DNA of 64,000 nt from CAVQEK01 sp964596645 (lineage in GTDB: Bacteria; Bacteroidota; Bacteroidia; Cytophagales; Cyclobacteriaceae), in NCBI GenBank assembly GCA_964596645.1, contig CAZQVB010000005.1:62001-126000 (forward strand), written 5' to 3'. The notes below the pieces were generated by a model. That model was not told the origin of the DNA. It did no database searches and saw only the letters and a list, made by a program, of their open reading frames with translations. Below, piece after piece: positions 8,698 through 17,767 of the stretch. Each line of letters begins with the position of its first letter. The stretch's first letter is position 1. A program made the position numbers and the translations under genes.

Positions 8698-10059
8698 TTA
8701 TTTGGGTTCATCAGGATCATAGGCGATCAGTCCCATACTGAAGGGCCACCTCCGGCCTACTTCTCCTACTACTTTTTCTTTATTTTTCTCCTCGATTGCT
8801 CCTACAAAGTATATTTTTCCATCTTTAGCTCCGGTGCAGGCACCACCCAGGCCAAAAGCCAGGTTTCCCTCTTTGGTAATGATTTTACCCAATGATCTAC
8901 GTTCATCAGTTTTGATATTGTAGGAGATCAGGTACGAAACAGGTGGAAAATATCCTCCCGACATTTTGGCCTGAAATTCTTCCTCATCCTTTACATCCCA
9001 GGAGGTGCCCACGTAATCAAAAGAACTTGATCCGGTTGGGGCGTAATAGATCATCTGATCGGGCGTGATGGTTAAGGCCAGGGTAGCAAAAGGAACGGTA
9101 CGAGGGTCTTTGGCATCCCAGTACTCGGGGGCTGTCAATGGTTGCAGGTATTCTATCTCACCTTCTTCACCCTGATGCACATCGTAGCGGAAAAGCATGG
9201 TATTGCCGCCAACTATACCGTAAGCCACTTTTTCCACAGGGTTCCATTCTATCACCCGCCAGATCACTTTTCTGTCTATCATAGGCTTCGACATGGTACG
9301 GGGCAACACACGGTTGTCGTATTGCAGCCGGATATTGGGAAAATCGATTACCCGGTCCTGCTTCGGGTCATACTTCCATATCTGCGCTACCGGAAATGAT
9401 CCATAGACATTGCCCTGGTCATCGGCAAAAATGGTGCGACAGATGTCCCAATCATCCACTTTGCCTAAATCCCTGGTGTGGTCGTTCTCAATATAATAGG
9501 TATACAAATGACCGTCTTCGGCCAGGCCGTAAAGCCGGTTGTAAACAGGCTCATACACCATGCCCAGTAATCCAAAATGAGGGCTGATCCGGTCAAGTAC
9601 CTCTACTTTGTCCAGGGTGGGATTATAGCGGTACCAAAAAGCACCTTTGTAACTGGCGGGGTCAATCACCTCCGGCCCGGTATCTTCATTGAGGCCGGCA
9701 AAGTAGATATTCCCTTGCTCATCCTCACCCATCCGTACATGTATTTTGCCATTGGTATTGATCGCTTCTCCACGCTCATTATGCAAATCGGTTAGGTCCA
9801 CGATGTGACGCATGTTTTGAGTAACCGGATCAAATTCATAAAAATGAGCGGCTTCGGCATGCGTGCATAGCCCAATGTAGATCTTGCCGCTTTTGGCCCC
9901 ATAAAGGGCACTCCACATGCTCTCCTCCCGGAAATCTCCCACGAACGGATAATGATCTACCAAGGCCACTTCCGATTCGATTTGGCTTTCCTGCGCCGAC
10001 ACTGAAATGAAACCGGAAGTCAGAAAAATTAAGATCAAATAAAATGCTGTGTTTCTCAT
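8698..10059 (-). CDS. Exported beta-propeller protein coupled to the LacI regulator
   Basis: A 453-aa protein with a signal peptide (residues 1-22, ending SVSAQ) and a series of propeller-like blades (SGKIYIGLCT, GNIYFAGLNED, HLYTYYIEND, GNVYGSFPV, GKIYFVGAIEE). It is a paralogue in design of 7339-8685. The ATG overlaps the TGA of the upstream LacI-type regulator by 4 bases, which strongly implies one transcript and coupled translation. The many aromatic and acidic residues would suit sugar binding, but no known catalytic motif is seen. Function is not assigned beyond a periplasmic or surface propeller in a sugar-induced operon. Confidence 0.6.
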   Translation of the reverse strand: MRNTAFYLILIFLTSGFISVSAQESQIESEVALVDHYPFVGDFREESMWSALYGAKSGKIYIGLCTHAEAAHFYEFDPVTQNMRHIVDLTDLHNERGEAINTNGKIHVRMGEDEQGNIYFAGLNEDTGPEVIDPASYKGAFWYRYNPTLDKVEVLDRISPHFGLLGMVYEPVYNRLYGLAEDGHLYTYYIENDHTRDLGKVDDWDICRTIFADDQGNVYGSFPVAQIWKYDPKQDRVIDFPNIRLQYDNRVLPRTMSKPMIDRKVIWRVIEWNPVEKVAYGIVGGNTMLFRYDVHQGEEGEIEYLQPLTAPEYWDAKDPRTVPFATLALTITPDQMIYYAPTGSSSFDYVGTSWDVKDEEEFQAKMSGGYFPPVSYLISYNIKTDERRSLGKIITKEGNLAFGLGGACTGAKDGKIYFVGAIEEKNKEKVVGEVGRRWPFSMGLIAYDPDEPK

Positions 10060-11066
10060 ACTTTTTTAATTTTTGTAGTTTCTCTAAGGCATAGTAAAGC
10101 CTCCACATGTAGCTCATCAGGTTGTTTATCTTTTTGATTCAAATGATCCAATAATAATTGGGCAGCTTTTTTGCCCATTTCTTCTATTGAAAAATGAGCA
10201 CCGGAAATGCGGGGGTTTAAAAGTTCGGTAACGGGGGTAATATAATTACCAAAGATTTCAAGATCTCCAGGTACATTAATGTTATGTTGCTGAGCTGCTT
10301 TTAAAACACCCATGGCTTGCATCGATGCGGAGGCATCAACCAGTTGAGGCAATCCTTTATGCAATAATTCCTCAAATGCTTTCAATCCTCCTTCAACATC
10401 CGGGGTAGTTTGTATAAAATCAATGTGTTCAAAATGATCGGCATGAGCACTAATCGCCTGTTGAAATGCACCTAACTTTTGATTGGAATAAAAGCTTTCT
10501 ATGTTGCTGTCGATATAGGCTATTCTTTTTATTCCATCCTTGAGCATGTAATTTATTTTTTCTTTATAAATTTTTTCATAGGGGATGGATACCGAAGAAA
10601 CCGGTAAACCGGATATCTTTCTATCAAAAAACACAAATGGAATATTCTTATCAATAAGATTTTGAAATCGATCTTTATCGATGGTATTGGAAGCAATTGA
10701 TATTATCAGTCCATCCACCCTTTTGGCCAACAGGTTCTTAATATTTAAATGTTCCCGTTCAGTGTCTTCGTTAGAAGCGGCAATTAAAAAATGATACCCA
10801 GCCTCATGCAATACTTCACCCATTCCCTGCAGCGCTTCAGAAAAAAATGAATGGCCAATGTGAGGGATCACCACCCCAATGGTAAAGGTTTTTTTGGTGG
10901 TAAGGGCCTGTGCTACCAGATTTGGCTCATACCTTAAATTTTCAGCCATTTGTGTCACCTTATCTTTGGTAGCCTGGCTTATATCCGGGTGGTTTCGCAA
11001 AGCCCTGCTCACGGTGGACTTTGAAATTTTTAAATTTTCTGCTATGTCTTGGATATTTGTGCTCAT
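10056..11066 (-). CDS. LacI/GalR-family transcription regulator
   Basis: A 336-aa cytoplasmic repressor. The N-terminal helix-turn-helix (about residues 3-50) reads NIQDIAENLKISKSTVSRAL and continues with the hinge-helix phrase PNLVAQALTTKKT. A periplasmic-binding-protein-like effector domain follows (about 52-335; IGVVIPHIGHSFFSEAL, RVDGLIISIAS, PFVFFDRK). The longer frame begins with a TTG at 11093 that lies inside the palindromic operator, so I prefer the ATG at 11066. The stop overlaps the start of the downstream propeller gene (ATGA), so repressor and target share an operon. The operator just upstream implies autoregulation by a sugar ligand, probably a product of the degraded glycan. 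Confidence 0.9.
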   Translation of the reverse strand: MSTNIQDIAENLKISKSTVSRALRNHPDISQATKDKVTQMAENLRYEPNLVAQALTTKKTFTIGVVIPHIGHSFFSEALQGMGEVLHEAGYHFLIAASNEDTEREHLNIKNLLAKRVDGLIISIASNTIDKDRFQNLIDKNIPFVFFDRKISGLPVSSVSIPYEKIYKEKINYMLKDGIKRIAYIDSNIESFYSNQKLGAFQQAISAHADHFEHIDFIQTTPDVEGGLKAFEELLHKGLPQLVDASASMQAMGVLKAAQQHNINVPGDLEIFGNYITPVTELLNPRISGAHFSIEEMGKKAAQLLLDHLNQKDKQPDELHVEALLCLRETTKIKKV

Positions 11067-11077
11067 TTTATTTTTAT

Positions 11078-11101
11078 GCAACCGGTACCGCAACCGGTTG
11101 C
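11078..11101 (-). promoter_or_regulatory. LacI-type operator upstream of the regulator gene
   Basis: GCAACCGGTTGC at 11090-11101 is a perfect 12-bp palindrome with the central CG typical of LacI/GalR operators. A second copy of its left part (GCAACCGGT) starts 12 bases earlier at 11078. The pair covers positions 12-35 upstream of the regulator ATG at 11066, and a -7-like TATCCTTG (11108 to 11101, one mismatch) abuts it. Binding there would block transcription of the regulator-propeller operon. Confidence 0.65.
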
Positions 11102-11119
11102 AAGGATAAATAATATTTA

Positions 11120-12472
11120 TTAAATCTTTTTATTATTTAGCTGTATTTCATCCATTCTAATTCTACCAACATTTTCTATGTGCAACCCAGCCTTACTCTG
11201 TATATACAAATGAGTAAGGTCTATTCCTGATAATGCCTCCGGACTCAACCCAATCAACCTGATTGCAGTTTCAGCCCCCTCACACTGTACATTACTGATG
11301 CTGATATTGCTGATCAAGGGCATAGACTTATCCGATTGTGAAAATTTAATATTCTTTTCAGCAGGCTCGCCATCATATTTCATGTTGATCACAATGGCCT
11401 CATATTTAATATTTGTCATTTGGATGTTTTGCACATGTACATTCCTCACAAAGCCACCTCTGCCATAGCGGGTTTTGATGCGTATGCCGCGATCGGTATT
11501 TTCAAAGCGACAATTTTCTACCCACACATTTTCCACACCTGCCGACATTTCACTGCCGATCACAAATCCGCCATGGCCTCTCAGAGAAGTGCAATTTCTT
11601 ACAATCACATTGCGGCAGGTGGTACCGATTTCCCAGGCTTCTTCATCCCTGCCCGATTTCAGGGCAATGTTGTCATCGCCTACATTGAGGGTGCAGTTTT
11701 CAATCAGCACATTTTCGCAACCATCCGGATCAATACCATCATTGTTGGGCCCATGTGCTTCAATGGTTATTCCACGGATAATAATATTTTTAGATTGTAC
11801 CGGATGTAAATTCCAGGAGGGGCCATCCAGCAGGGTTACATCCTCCACCAGCACATTTTCACAGCGGATGAATTGAACAAAAGGAGGACGCACACCATCT
11901 TCAGGGGTGCCAAATACCCGTTCCTCTACCGGTACCCTGGCTTTACCCATTTTTAAAAGCTTTACCATGCCCGGTTGGTATTTTTTCCAGGGCCACCATA
12001 CCTGCCCGTTGCCATCTAAAGTACCCTTACCGGTAATGGCAATGTTCTGGCAATCCCGGGCGTAAACCGGTGGCGAATAATTATAACAGTAGTAGCCGGC
12101 TCTCTGGATCAATACTATAGGCAGGTAATCATCAAAATTTTCTGAAAATGATATTTCCGCACCTTCTGCCAAATGTAATTTCACATTGGACTTGAAGTGG
12201 ATGGGACCTGAGAGCCATTTCCCTGCCGGTACCAGCACCACGCCACCACCATTTTTTGCACAGGCAGTAATCGCTTTTTGAAAGGCTAAATTGTTTTTTT
12301 TCAAGTCAGCAGGCTTTGCCCCGAAATCGAGGATGTTGAAAGTATCCGGTTTGAAAACCGGTGCCTTTAGATCTGATTCGAGCCTGGATTTCCACTGCTG
12401 TGCGGAAGAATTAAAAGCCAGAAGCAATAGCAAAATGACAAGTTTATATTTCTGTTTCATGCTGTTTGTCAT
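11120..12472 (-). CDS. GH28 polygalacturonase-type glycoside hydrolase
   Basis: A 450-aa exported right-handed parallel beta-helix enzyme of family GH28, which hydrolyses galacturonan or rhamnogalacturonan chains by inversion. A signal peptide ends near residue 24 (SSAQ). All four GH28 signatures are present: NNDGID (Asp245), GDDN (Asp266 and Asp267), GHG (His300) and RIK (Arg331, Lys333). This predicts an active enzyme. Its start overlaps the stop of the next GH28-like gene by one base (TAATG), indicating translational coupling. It is the last gene before the LacI-controlled operon. Whether it is exo- or endo-acting is not evident. The presence of GH28 is the best evidence that the locus handles a pectin-like uronan. 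Confidence 0.9.
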   Translation of the reverse strand: MTNSMKQKYKLVILLLLLAFNSSAQQWKSRLESDLKAPVFKPDTFNILDFGAKPADLKKNNLAFQKAITACAKNGGGVVLVPAGKWLSGPIHFKSNVKLHLAEGAEISFSENFDDYLPIVLIQRAGYYCYNYSPPVYARDCQNIAITGKGTLDGNGQVWWPWKKYQPGMVKLLKMGKARVPVEERVFGTPEDGVRPPFVQFIRCENVLVEDVTLLDGPSWNLHPVQSKNIIIRGITIEAHGPNNDGIDPDGCENVLIENCTLNVGDDNIALKSGRDEEAWEIGTTCRNVIVRNCTSLRGHGGFVIGSEMSAGVENVWVENCRFENTDRGIRIKTRYGRGGFVRNVHVQNIQMTNIKYEAIVINMKYDGEPAEKNIKFSQSDKSMPLISNISISNVQCEGAETAIRLIGLSPEALSGIDLTHLYIQSKAGLHIENVGRIRMDEIQLNNKKI

Positions 12473-14130
12473 TATTCTATCGAATCAATTTCATTCACTA
12501 TATCAGTAGTTGCTTCCTCTTTAATTCTGAAATTCTTATCAGCATTTTGCAGGAAGTTGTGTAATAAGATGATTTCATCGGATCCTTTTCCAGACACGGT
12601 AAGATATACAGGAGTTTTAGAAATGGGTCTGTTTTTGCTCAAAAGCACCTTTTTACAGTTGATTAATCTGATCATCTCCGGAGTGAAAGCGGAGGCCTCA
12701 GCCTGTAAACCCTCCAGTGTATAGTGCACAGCTTCTTCAGCTACGATGGCCGGGCGCTCTTCCTGACGTGCAAACCGCAGTGAAATGTTTTGCATGAAGA
12801 TGTTCTCTGCATAACGGATATAAAAACCATAGGCTGGCAAGCGACCAAATATTAATCCATTTGGATAACCTCCTTCACTTTCAGGTAATTCTCTTTCAGA
12901 TTCTACCGCTTTTCCGCCCCCTTCAAATCGAAGATGGATATCCTTCAGCCTCACATTTTGCACCGGAATTGTTTTTGTGCCGGCAATAATGTTTCCGTTT
13001 TCGGCTGAAATGCCATCGCCCTGGACATTTTCAATCAATATATCCCGCAAGTAAGGTACATTGACATGGGTATTTTTACGATACGTACGGTTTCGCTGCC
13101 CCAATCTGATGAAAATGGCAGAACCTTTGATGTTGCGCATGGTGATGTTGGAAATATTTACCCTTTCAATGCCTGCACCATCGACTGAGCCAATGCTGAT
13201 CGCATCACGGCGAATATCATAAATGGCACAATTGCTTACCGCAATATCCTGAAACAATCCGCTAGTTTCAGTGCCGATTTTTATACCGGAAGCATTGGCA
13301 CTTATCACACAATTGGTAATGGTGATATCACGGCAGGTCTGATCCGGAGAAAAGCTTTTCAGACAAATGGCATCATCTCCACTGTTGATATAGCAATTGG
13401 CAATCCTTACCTGTTCACAATCCACCAGGTCCAGTCCGTCATTATTGCGGCTGGGAGCATCAGCAAAACGGGGCTTCTCAATGTTCTTATTAGGCCGGCT
13501 GTCAACGGTAATCCCATAAACCAGCAGGTTTTTGCAGGATTGATAAGATTGCACCCAGGAGCCGGAATTATAAAGTGTCACATCACGGACCACTATATTT
13601 TCACATCCGCGAAAATGAATGATCCTGGGCCGCAAGCTGAATGACGGCGTGCCATAGGGACCATCTGTCCAAGCATCTCCATTTCCATCAATTGTACCAC
13701 GTCCGCTGATGGTAATGTTTTCCGCATCTTCCGCGTAAATCAACATTTTATTGGTTACCAATTCTCCTTCATAGGATGGATAGTTGGATGGCAGGCTGGG
13801 AAAATGACCCAGGTCATTGCTTCCTTTTAAAACGGCACCCGATTCAACATACAAATGCACATTACTTTTTAGGATAATAGTCCCGGAAATAAAGATTCCA
13901 TTTTGTAAATAAACGATCCCACCCCCTTCCTGATGACACTGGTCAATAGCCGCTTGTATGGCTTTGGTATCCATTGATTTGCCATCTCCTTGGGCTCCAA
14001 AATTAAACACGTCGTACTCACCGACTGCAATTTCGGATTGACTGCTCAAGCAATTGTTGTAACAACAGAAGAGCAGTAGTAGAGAGACCGAAAAAACATG
14101 TATGATATTTATTGTATTATTTTTCAACAT
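12472..14130 (-). CDS. GH28-like beta-helix protein lacking the GHG histidine
   Basis: A 552-aa exported GH28-type beta-helix. Starting from the ATG at 14130 (an upstream TTG only adds two residues) there is a signal peptide to about residue 32. GH28 signatures NNDGLD (Asp231) and GDDA (Asp252, Asp253) are intact. The position of the usual GHG motif reads Ala280-Ser281-Gly282 (ASGIKIGTE), and the RIK motif is replaced by RRDAISIGS. The three carboxylates of an inverting mechanism remain, so it may be an active enzyme with altered subsites, as in some divergent GH28 branches. It is translationally coupled (TAATG) to the canonical GH28 gene downstream, and 165 bp separate it from the next beta-helix gene. 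Confidence 0.8.
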   Translation of the reverse strand: MLKNNTINIIHVFSVSLLLLFCCYNNCLSSQSEIAVGEYDVFNFGAQGDGKSMDTKAIQAAIDQCHQEGGGIVYLQNGIFISGTIILKSNVHLYVESGAVLKGSNDLGHFPSLPSNYPSYEGELVTNKMLIYAEDAENITISGRGTIDGNGDAWTDGPYGTPSFSLRPRIIHFRGCENIVVRDVTLYNSGSWVQSYQSCKNLLVYGITVDSRPNKNIEKPRFADAPSRNNDGLDLVDCEQVRIANCYINSGDDAICLKSFSPDQTCRDITITNCVISANASGIKIGTETSGLFQDIAVSNCAIYDIRRDAISIGSVDGAGIERVNISNITMRNIKGSAIFIRLGQRNRTYRKNTHVNVPYLRDILIENVQGDGISAENGNIIAGTKTIPVQNVRLKDIHLRFEGGGKAVESERELPESEGGYPNGLIFGRLPAYGFYIRYAENIFMQNISLRFARQEERPAIVAEEAVHYTLEGLQAEASAFTPEMIRLINCKKVLLSKNRPISKTPVYLTVSGKGSDEIILLHNFLQNADKNFRIKEEATTDIVNEIDSIE

Positions 14131-14295
14131 ACACAAAGATATTCAGTGGAATGTAAAGTAAGTACGGCCCAAAAGGGATACAATATTTCTACAGTTCCCA
14201 TCAATGGTAATAGTTGTTTGGCAAAAGCGGGAGACGGGTTCAGCCAAATGTATTTATATCTAATCTTTTATTATTCCCTACCGCTAGCGCTTCTG

Positions 14296-15735
14296 TTATT
14301 TTTGCAAACCTTTTAGGTCTGACATTACATCTATCCGGCTCACAGAATTAATAGAAGCTGAAAAATTTTCATGAAGTTCTACACTTGCAGAAGTTTTTAA
14401 ACTAATTTCTTTATTTTCCACACTGCTTGACAATAATTCATAAGAACCCTCGCCGGCAAATACACATCCTACCAGGTTCAATATTGATTTTTGATAATCG
14501 GACATAGCCCCGTTAGCATGAAATTTAATTCTATTATTGCCAAACCAGGAGTTCGTAATGGTGACAACATCTATCGGTGTGTTGACGGAGAGGAAATCTT
14601 TCTTTTCCTTGTATAAAATCCGCACGTTATCAAAAAGAAGCCCATGCTGCACTGGTATCGGTGAATCGGGATAATAAGACCGACTATACCTGTTGTTATC
14701 AAAATGTATCGAAAAGGAAGTTCGAGGTTTTTCCAGAAAAATATCGCGAAATACCACGTTTCGTACGCCGGCAGTATAAATGGTATCTTGTTGTACCATG
14801 CCCCAATTAATGCCATCCAGCATCTGATTGCCCTTTAGGTGTGAGGGTTTTGTATTTGATTTATAGTGTGTGCCATCGGGCTCGGCTTGTACACGGTAAA
14901 CCCGGCCGTTGGCCACCACCGCGTCCGAATGCTGTACGGTCATTCCGGGCTGCCAGTCTGACCAGCCTCCCCCAAGGATACGGCAAAAAAAGCCGGTTGT
15001 ATTGTCGGCATTTAGATCGTGGCAATTTTCAATTACTCCTTGTTCAATCCAGCCCAACTCAGGGTTGGAGGTAGCGTAATCATGGGCATTAAGCGCTATG
15101 GCATCATCAAATGTTTGAAACACACAGTCTCTGATAGCAAATTGCCTACCCCTGCCAAGGTGAATGCCGTCTTTTTTGCCTTTAATGATCACATCCTCAA
15201 TGAGAATATCCTCAAACGTGCAAACGTGAATGCCAAATTGCTTGCTTTCCAGATCCATCATCCGGAATCGTTCTATTTTTAAATCTTTGATGTAAAAGAA
15301 AGCGATTTGCCCCCGCAGCCCATAGATCTCATTAAAAACTTTATCAATTCCATTCACACTGATTTGCAAACCTTCAATTACAATATTTTCATCGTAAGTT
15401 TTGTTCAGAGCACCTTTGTTTAAAAACACATGGGTAAAAAGGCCCTGCTCATCCACTTTTTGCAACACCACATCATTTCCGAACCTCAAGGTAGTGTAGC
15501 TGCCTAGATACACAGTACCTGCTATTTTGTAGGTTCCCGGTTTGCTAACAATAATTGTCCCTTGCTGATCCACCGCTTTTTGCAAGGCCTGAGTGTTTTC
15601 TGTACCGGTGGCGTCCACAGAAAATCCATAGTTGGCTGCATCTGTGAAAGCTGATTGAGCCATGAGTGGGCTGCCAATCAGTAGAAGGGATAGGTTGAGA
15701 ACTAATTTTAGCATCTTCTTCATTGCATTCGTCAT
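14296..15735 (-). CDS. Right-handed parallel beta-helix (pectinase-superfamily) protein
   Basis: A 479-aa exported protein with a signal peptide to about residue 27 (LMAQ). It has an N-terminal pectate-lyase-superfamily start (ANYGFSVDATGTENTQALQKAVD) and then parallel-helix coils. KKDGIHLG (Asp189) and TFDDAIAL (Asp210, Asp211) parallel the catalytic carboxylates of GH28. No GHG or RIK is visible, so it is a divergent member rather than a standard polygalacturonase. The ATG directly abuts the stop of the upstream FAD-dependent oxidoreductase (15736), so the two are certainly co-transcribed. Its substrate is unknown; a glycan lyase or hydrolase acting on uronic-acid-containing chains is the most likely role. 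Confidence 0.7.
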   Translation of the reverse strand: MTNAMKKMLKLVLNLSLLLIGSPLMAQSAFTDAANYGFSVDATGTENTQALQKAVDQQGTIIVSKPGTYKIAGTVYLGSYTTLRFGNDVVLQKVDEQGLFTHVFLNKGALNKTYDENIVIEGLQISVNGIDKVFNEIYGLRGQIAFFYIKDLKIERFRMMDLESKQFGIHVCTFEDILIEDVIIKGKKDGIHLGRGRQFAIRDCVFQTFDDAIALNAHDYATSNPELGWIEQGVIENCHDLNADNTTGFFCRILGGGWSDWQPGMTVQHSDAVVANGRVYRVQAEPDGTHYKSNTKPSHLKGNQMLDGINWGMVQQDTIYTAGVRNVVFRDIFLEKPRTSFSIHFDNNRYSRSYYPDSPIPVQHGLLFDNVRILYKEKKDFLSVNTPIDVVTITNSWFGNNRIKFHANGAMSDYQKSILNLVGCVFAGEGSYELLSSSVENKEISLKTSASVELHENFSASINSVSRIDVMSDLKGLQK

Positions 15736-17640
15736 CTACTGCTGCGTCACCGACAATTCGTACAGTTTATTCAAAAATTCACCTCTGCTCACAGGTTGAT
15801 CATTCAGGATCATTTCAGCCTTGGTCTTTATTTCTTTATCCTCCAGCAGGTTTATCCAATAATTAGCCAGTTGATGATCCAGGATTTTATCAGGTTCCAA
15901 TTCATGATAAGGATGAGCTTCGAAGTATTGCAAACCAAAAGTTCTGTTTGCAGCTTTGTAATCTATTGTGTCAATATTTATCAGGTGATGTAAAAATCCC
16001 TGGGTGCCAAAATATTGTGCTGCTTTAAAATATTCTGACTCAGTTTCCACATCGGATATATAAATCGTTTTGGCCTTTTCTGCATGAAGTAATTGCTGAA
16101 GCTGATTGACATTTAAATCAGGAAAAACTTTATCTTTTTCCAAAGAAAGGTGTGCGGCAAGCCCGGCTGCCTGTCCTAAAGCGGTCCAGGTAGGTTCTAA
16201 ACGAATGCCAGTAAAGCCGACATGACTGGCAGAAATGGCCACCGACGCCAATAGATTTTCAAATCCGAGAGGCACAAGTACGCCATAGGGTATTTGGAAA
16301 GGGGCAGGCCTGAAATTAAAATCTCCTTCTGTGAGATGAGCATACAATGGCCCCGGAGGATTCTCTCCGTGACAATTGAGGGCATAATCGCCAATTGCAA
16401 TGGCATCTTCGCTATTTACAGAACGAATGGAGTTGGATGCCAATCGTACATCATGTTCCGTAAAAACGTGATGCCCGGTAATCCTTCTGGCTTCTCGAAT
16501 GTATAAGCGATAAGGAAAGTTGTCGTTATCTTCAAATTCATCTTTCGCCAGCCCCCATTCCTGTGCCTCTTTTTGAAGGCTTTCCGGTATGGAAGGGTCG
16601 TTTTGCACAAAATAAAGCATACCCAGATTGTGTTCTTTATGGGCCTGAATTATTTTAGCACGCACTTTATAAGTACCTTCCGGATAGTCGTAATTTTTTC
16701 CCAACAAGGCCATGCGAACAGGAGAATTTTTAATATCGTTCATGTCCGATTTTTGATTGGGCAGCATTTGTATCCTAAAAATTCCGTCCCTGCTTTCTGA
16801 AAAAACCTGCGATACTTTTCCGCTAATCAGCACTTCAGACATAGGTAAAAACTTCTCTCTATCATAATTTGCTGGCTTATCTATTGTCCTTCTATTGTCC
16901 GGGTCGTTGGTCATGATTATCCGGAAGTTGTAACCCTGAACCTTTCTATCCCCTTCTCCTGTACTTCCAAGCAAAATTTTACCATTGTCATAAAATATCT
17001 TTCCGGCAAATATTTCTCCAAATTCCTGGCGGCTTTCCCGTCCGACCCTGTACTGTGCCCCTGCAAGTGCAGCTAAATCTCCCTCATAGGTGGCATCTAT
17101 AAATCTTTTGCCTGAAATTTCTACATTAGATTGATTGCTTAAATTTATCAATCTGATTCCGGAAATCCTCTTAGACTTGCTCAGGCAATCTTCCAAAAAA
17201 ACGTTTTCTAAACGGTGTTGTCTGTATAGCTTAATTTTAGGATATTCCTCCAACATTTCATGGAAAATCTTCAAAGTAACATACGGTTCAGCATGAACAC
17301 CTTTATGACAATCCTGTACTTGTTGAGAGTTGGGCCCGTATTGATCAATATAATACCGCTCCACCCTTTGTATATAATCCTTAAAAGTGCCTCCTAAAAC
17401 TTCGAATGAAAGAAAGTCTGTGTATGATAACCCGCCGGTCATTAAGCCTCCTACGTGTGGATACTCTTCTACAAGCGCTACCGAATGCCCGTATTTAGCA
17501 GCATTGATGGAAGCAGCTATTCCTGAAAAGGTAGCGCCCATTACTACCACATCATAATTGTTTGCTATGTTCTGCTCTTGCGCATCTACAATAGTAGATG
17601 TCAGGAGTAGAAGCCATAAGAGTAAATTGGCTCCCTTCAT
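15736..17640 (-). CDS. Exported FAD-dependent oxidoreductase (PF12831 type)
   Basis: A 634-aa protein with a signal peptide (about residues 1-21, ending VDAQ). An FAD-binding Rossmann motif begins VVVMGATFSGIAASINAA and ends in the ribose-binding EE. HVGGLMTGGLSYTDF follows, typical of the PF12831 FAD_oxidored family found in many glycan-utilisation loci. The motif RFIDATYEGDLAALAGA, the middle cap domain and a second FAD contact near residues 470-500 (HVGFTGIRLEPTWTALGQAAG) complete the fold. The last 120 residues are helical. Substrate and electron acceptor are unknown; relatives are thought to oxidise sugars or sugar acids. The stop adjoins the start of the beta-helix gene downstream. Confidence 0.75.
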   Translation of the reverse strand: MKGANLLLWLLLLTSTIVDAQEQNIANNYDVVVMGATFSGIAASINAAKYGHSVALVEEYPHVGGLMTGGLSYTDFLSFEVLGGTFKDYIQRVERYYIDQYGPNSQQVQDCHKGVHAEPYVTLKIFHEMLEEYPKIKLYRQHRLENVFLEDCLSKSKRISGIRLINLSNQSNVEISGKRFIDATYEGDLAALAGAQYRVGRESRQEFGEIFAGKIFYDNGKILLGSTGEGDRKVQGYNFRIIMTNDPDNRRTIDKPANYDREKFLPMSEVLISGKVSQVFSESRDGIFRIQMLPNQKSDMNDIKNSPVRMALLGKNYDYPEGTYKVRAKIIQAHKEHNLGMLYFVQNDPSIPESLQKEAQEWGLAKDEFEDNDNFPYRLYIREARRITGHHVFTEHDVRLASNSIRSVNSEDAIAIGDYALNCHGENPPGPLYAHLTEGDFNFRPAPFQIPYGVLVPLGFENLLASVAISASHVGFTGIRLEPTWTALGQAAGLAAHLSLEKDKVFPDLNVNQLQQLLHAEKAKTIYISDVETESEYFKAAQYFGTQGFLHHLINIDTIDYKAANRTFGLQYFEAHPYHELEPDKILDHQLANYWINLLEDKEIKTKAEMILNDQPVSRGEFLNKLYELSVTQQ

Positions 17641-17688
17641 AAAGATAGCACAAGTATGCGCGGTTAATGAGTTAAACTAAGCAACAGG

Positions 17689-17707
17689 TATTCCATTAAG
17701 TGGAATA
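17689..17707. repeat. Inverted repeat between the two oxidoreductase genes
   Basis: TATTCCA (17689-17695) and TGGAATA (17701-17707) are perfect complements around a 5-base spacer. No U-run follows on the minus strand, so a terminator is unlikely. The 126-bp gap lies upstream of the signal-peptide oxidoreductase gene, so an operator is possible. Confidence 0.35.
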
Positions 17708-17767
17708 TTCTGGTTTTATGGAATCACTCCCAAGAAGCATACAATAATTTTGTTTTAGGTCTCTATA

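Noticed and set aside
14134..14141. TATCTTTG on the minus strand as a promoter for the divergent GH28 gene
   Set aside because: It lies only 3 bases from the ATG at 14130, and the nearest TTTG upstream is 28 bases away, so a usable leader and spacing are missing.
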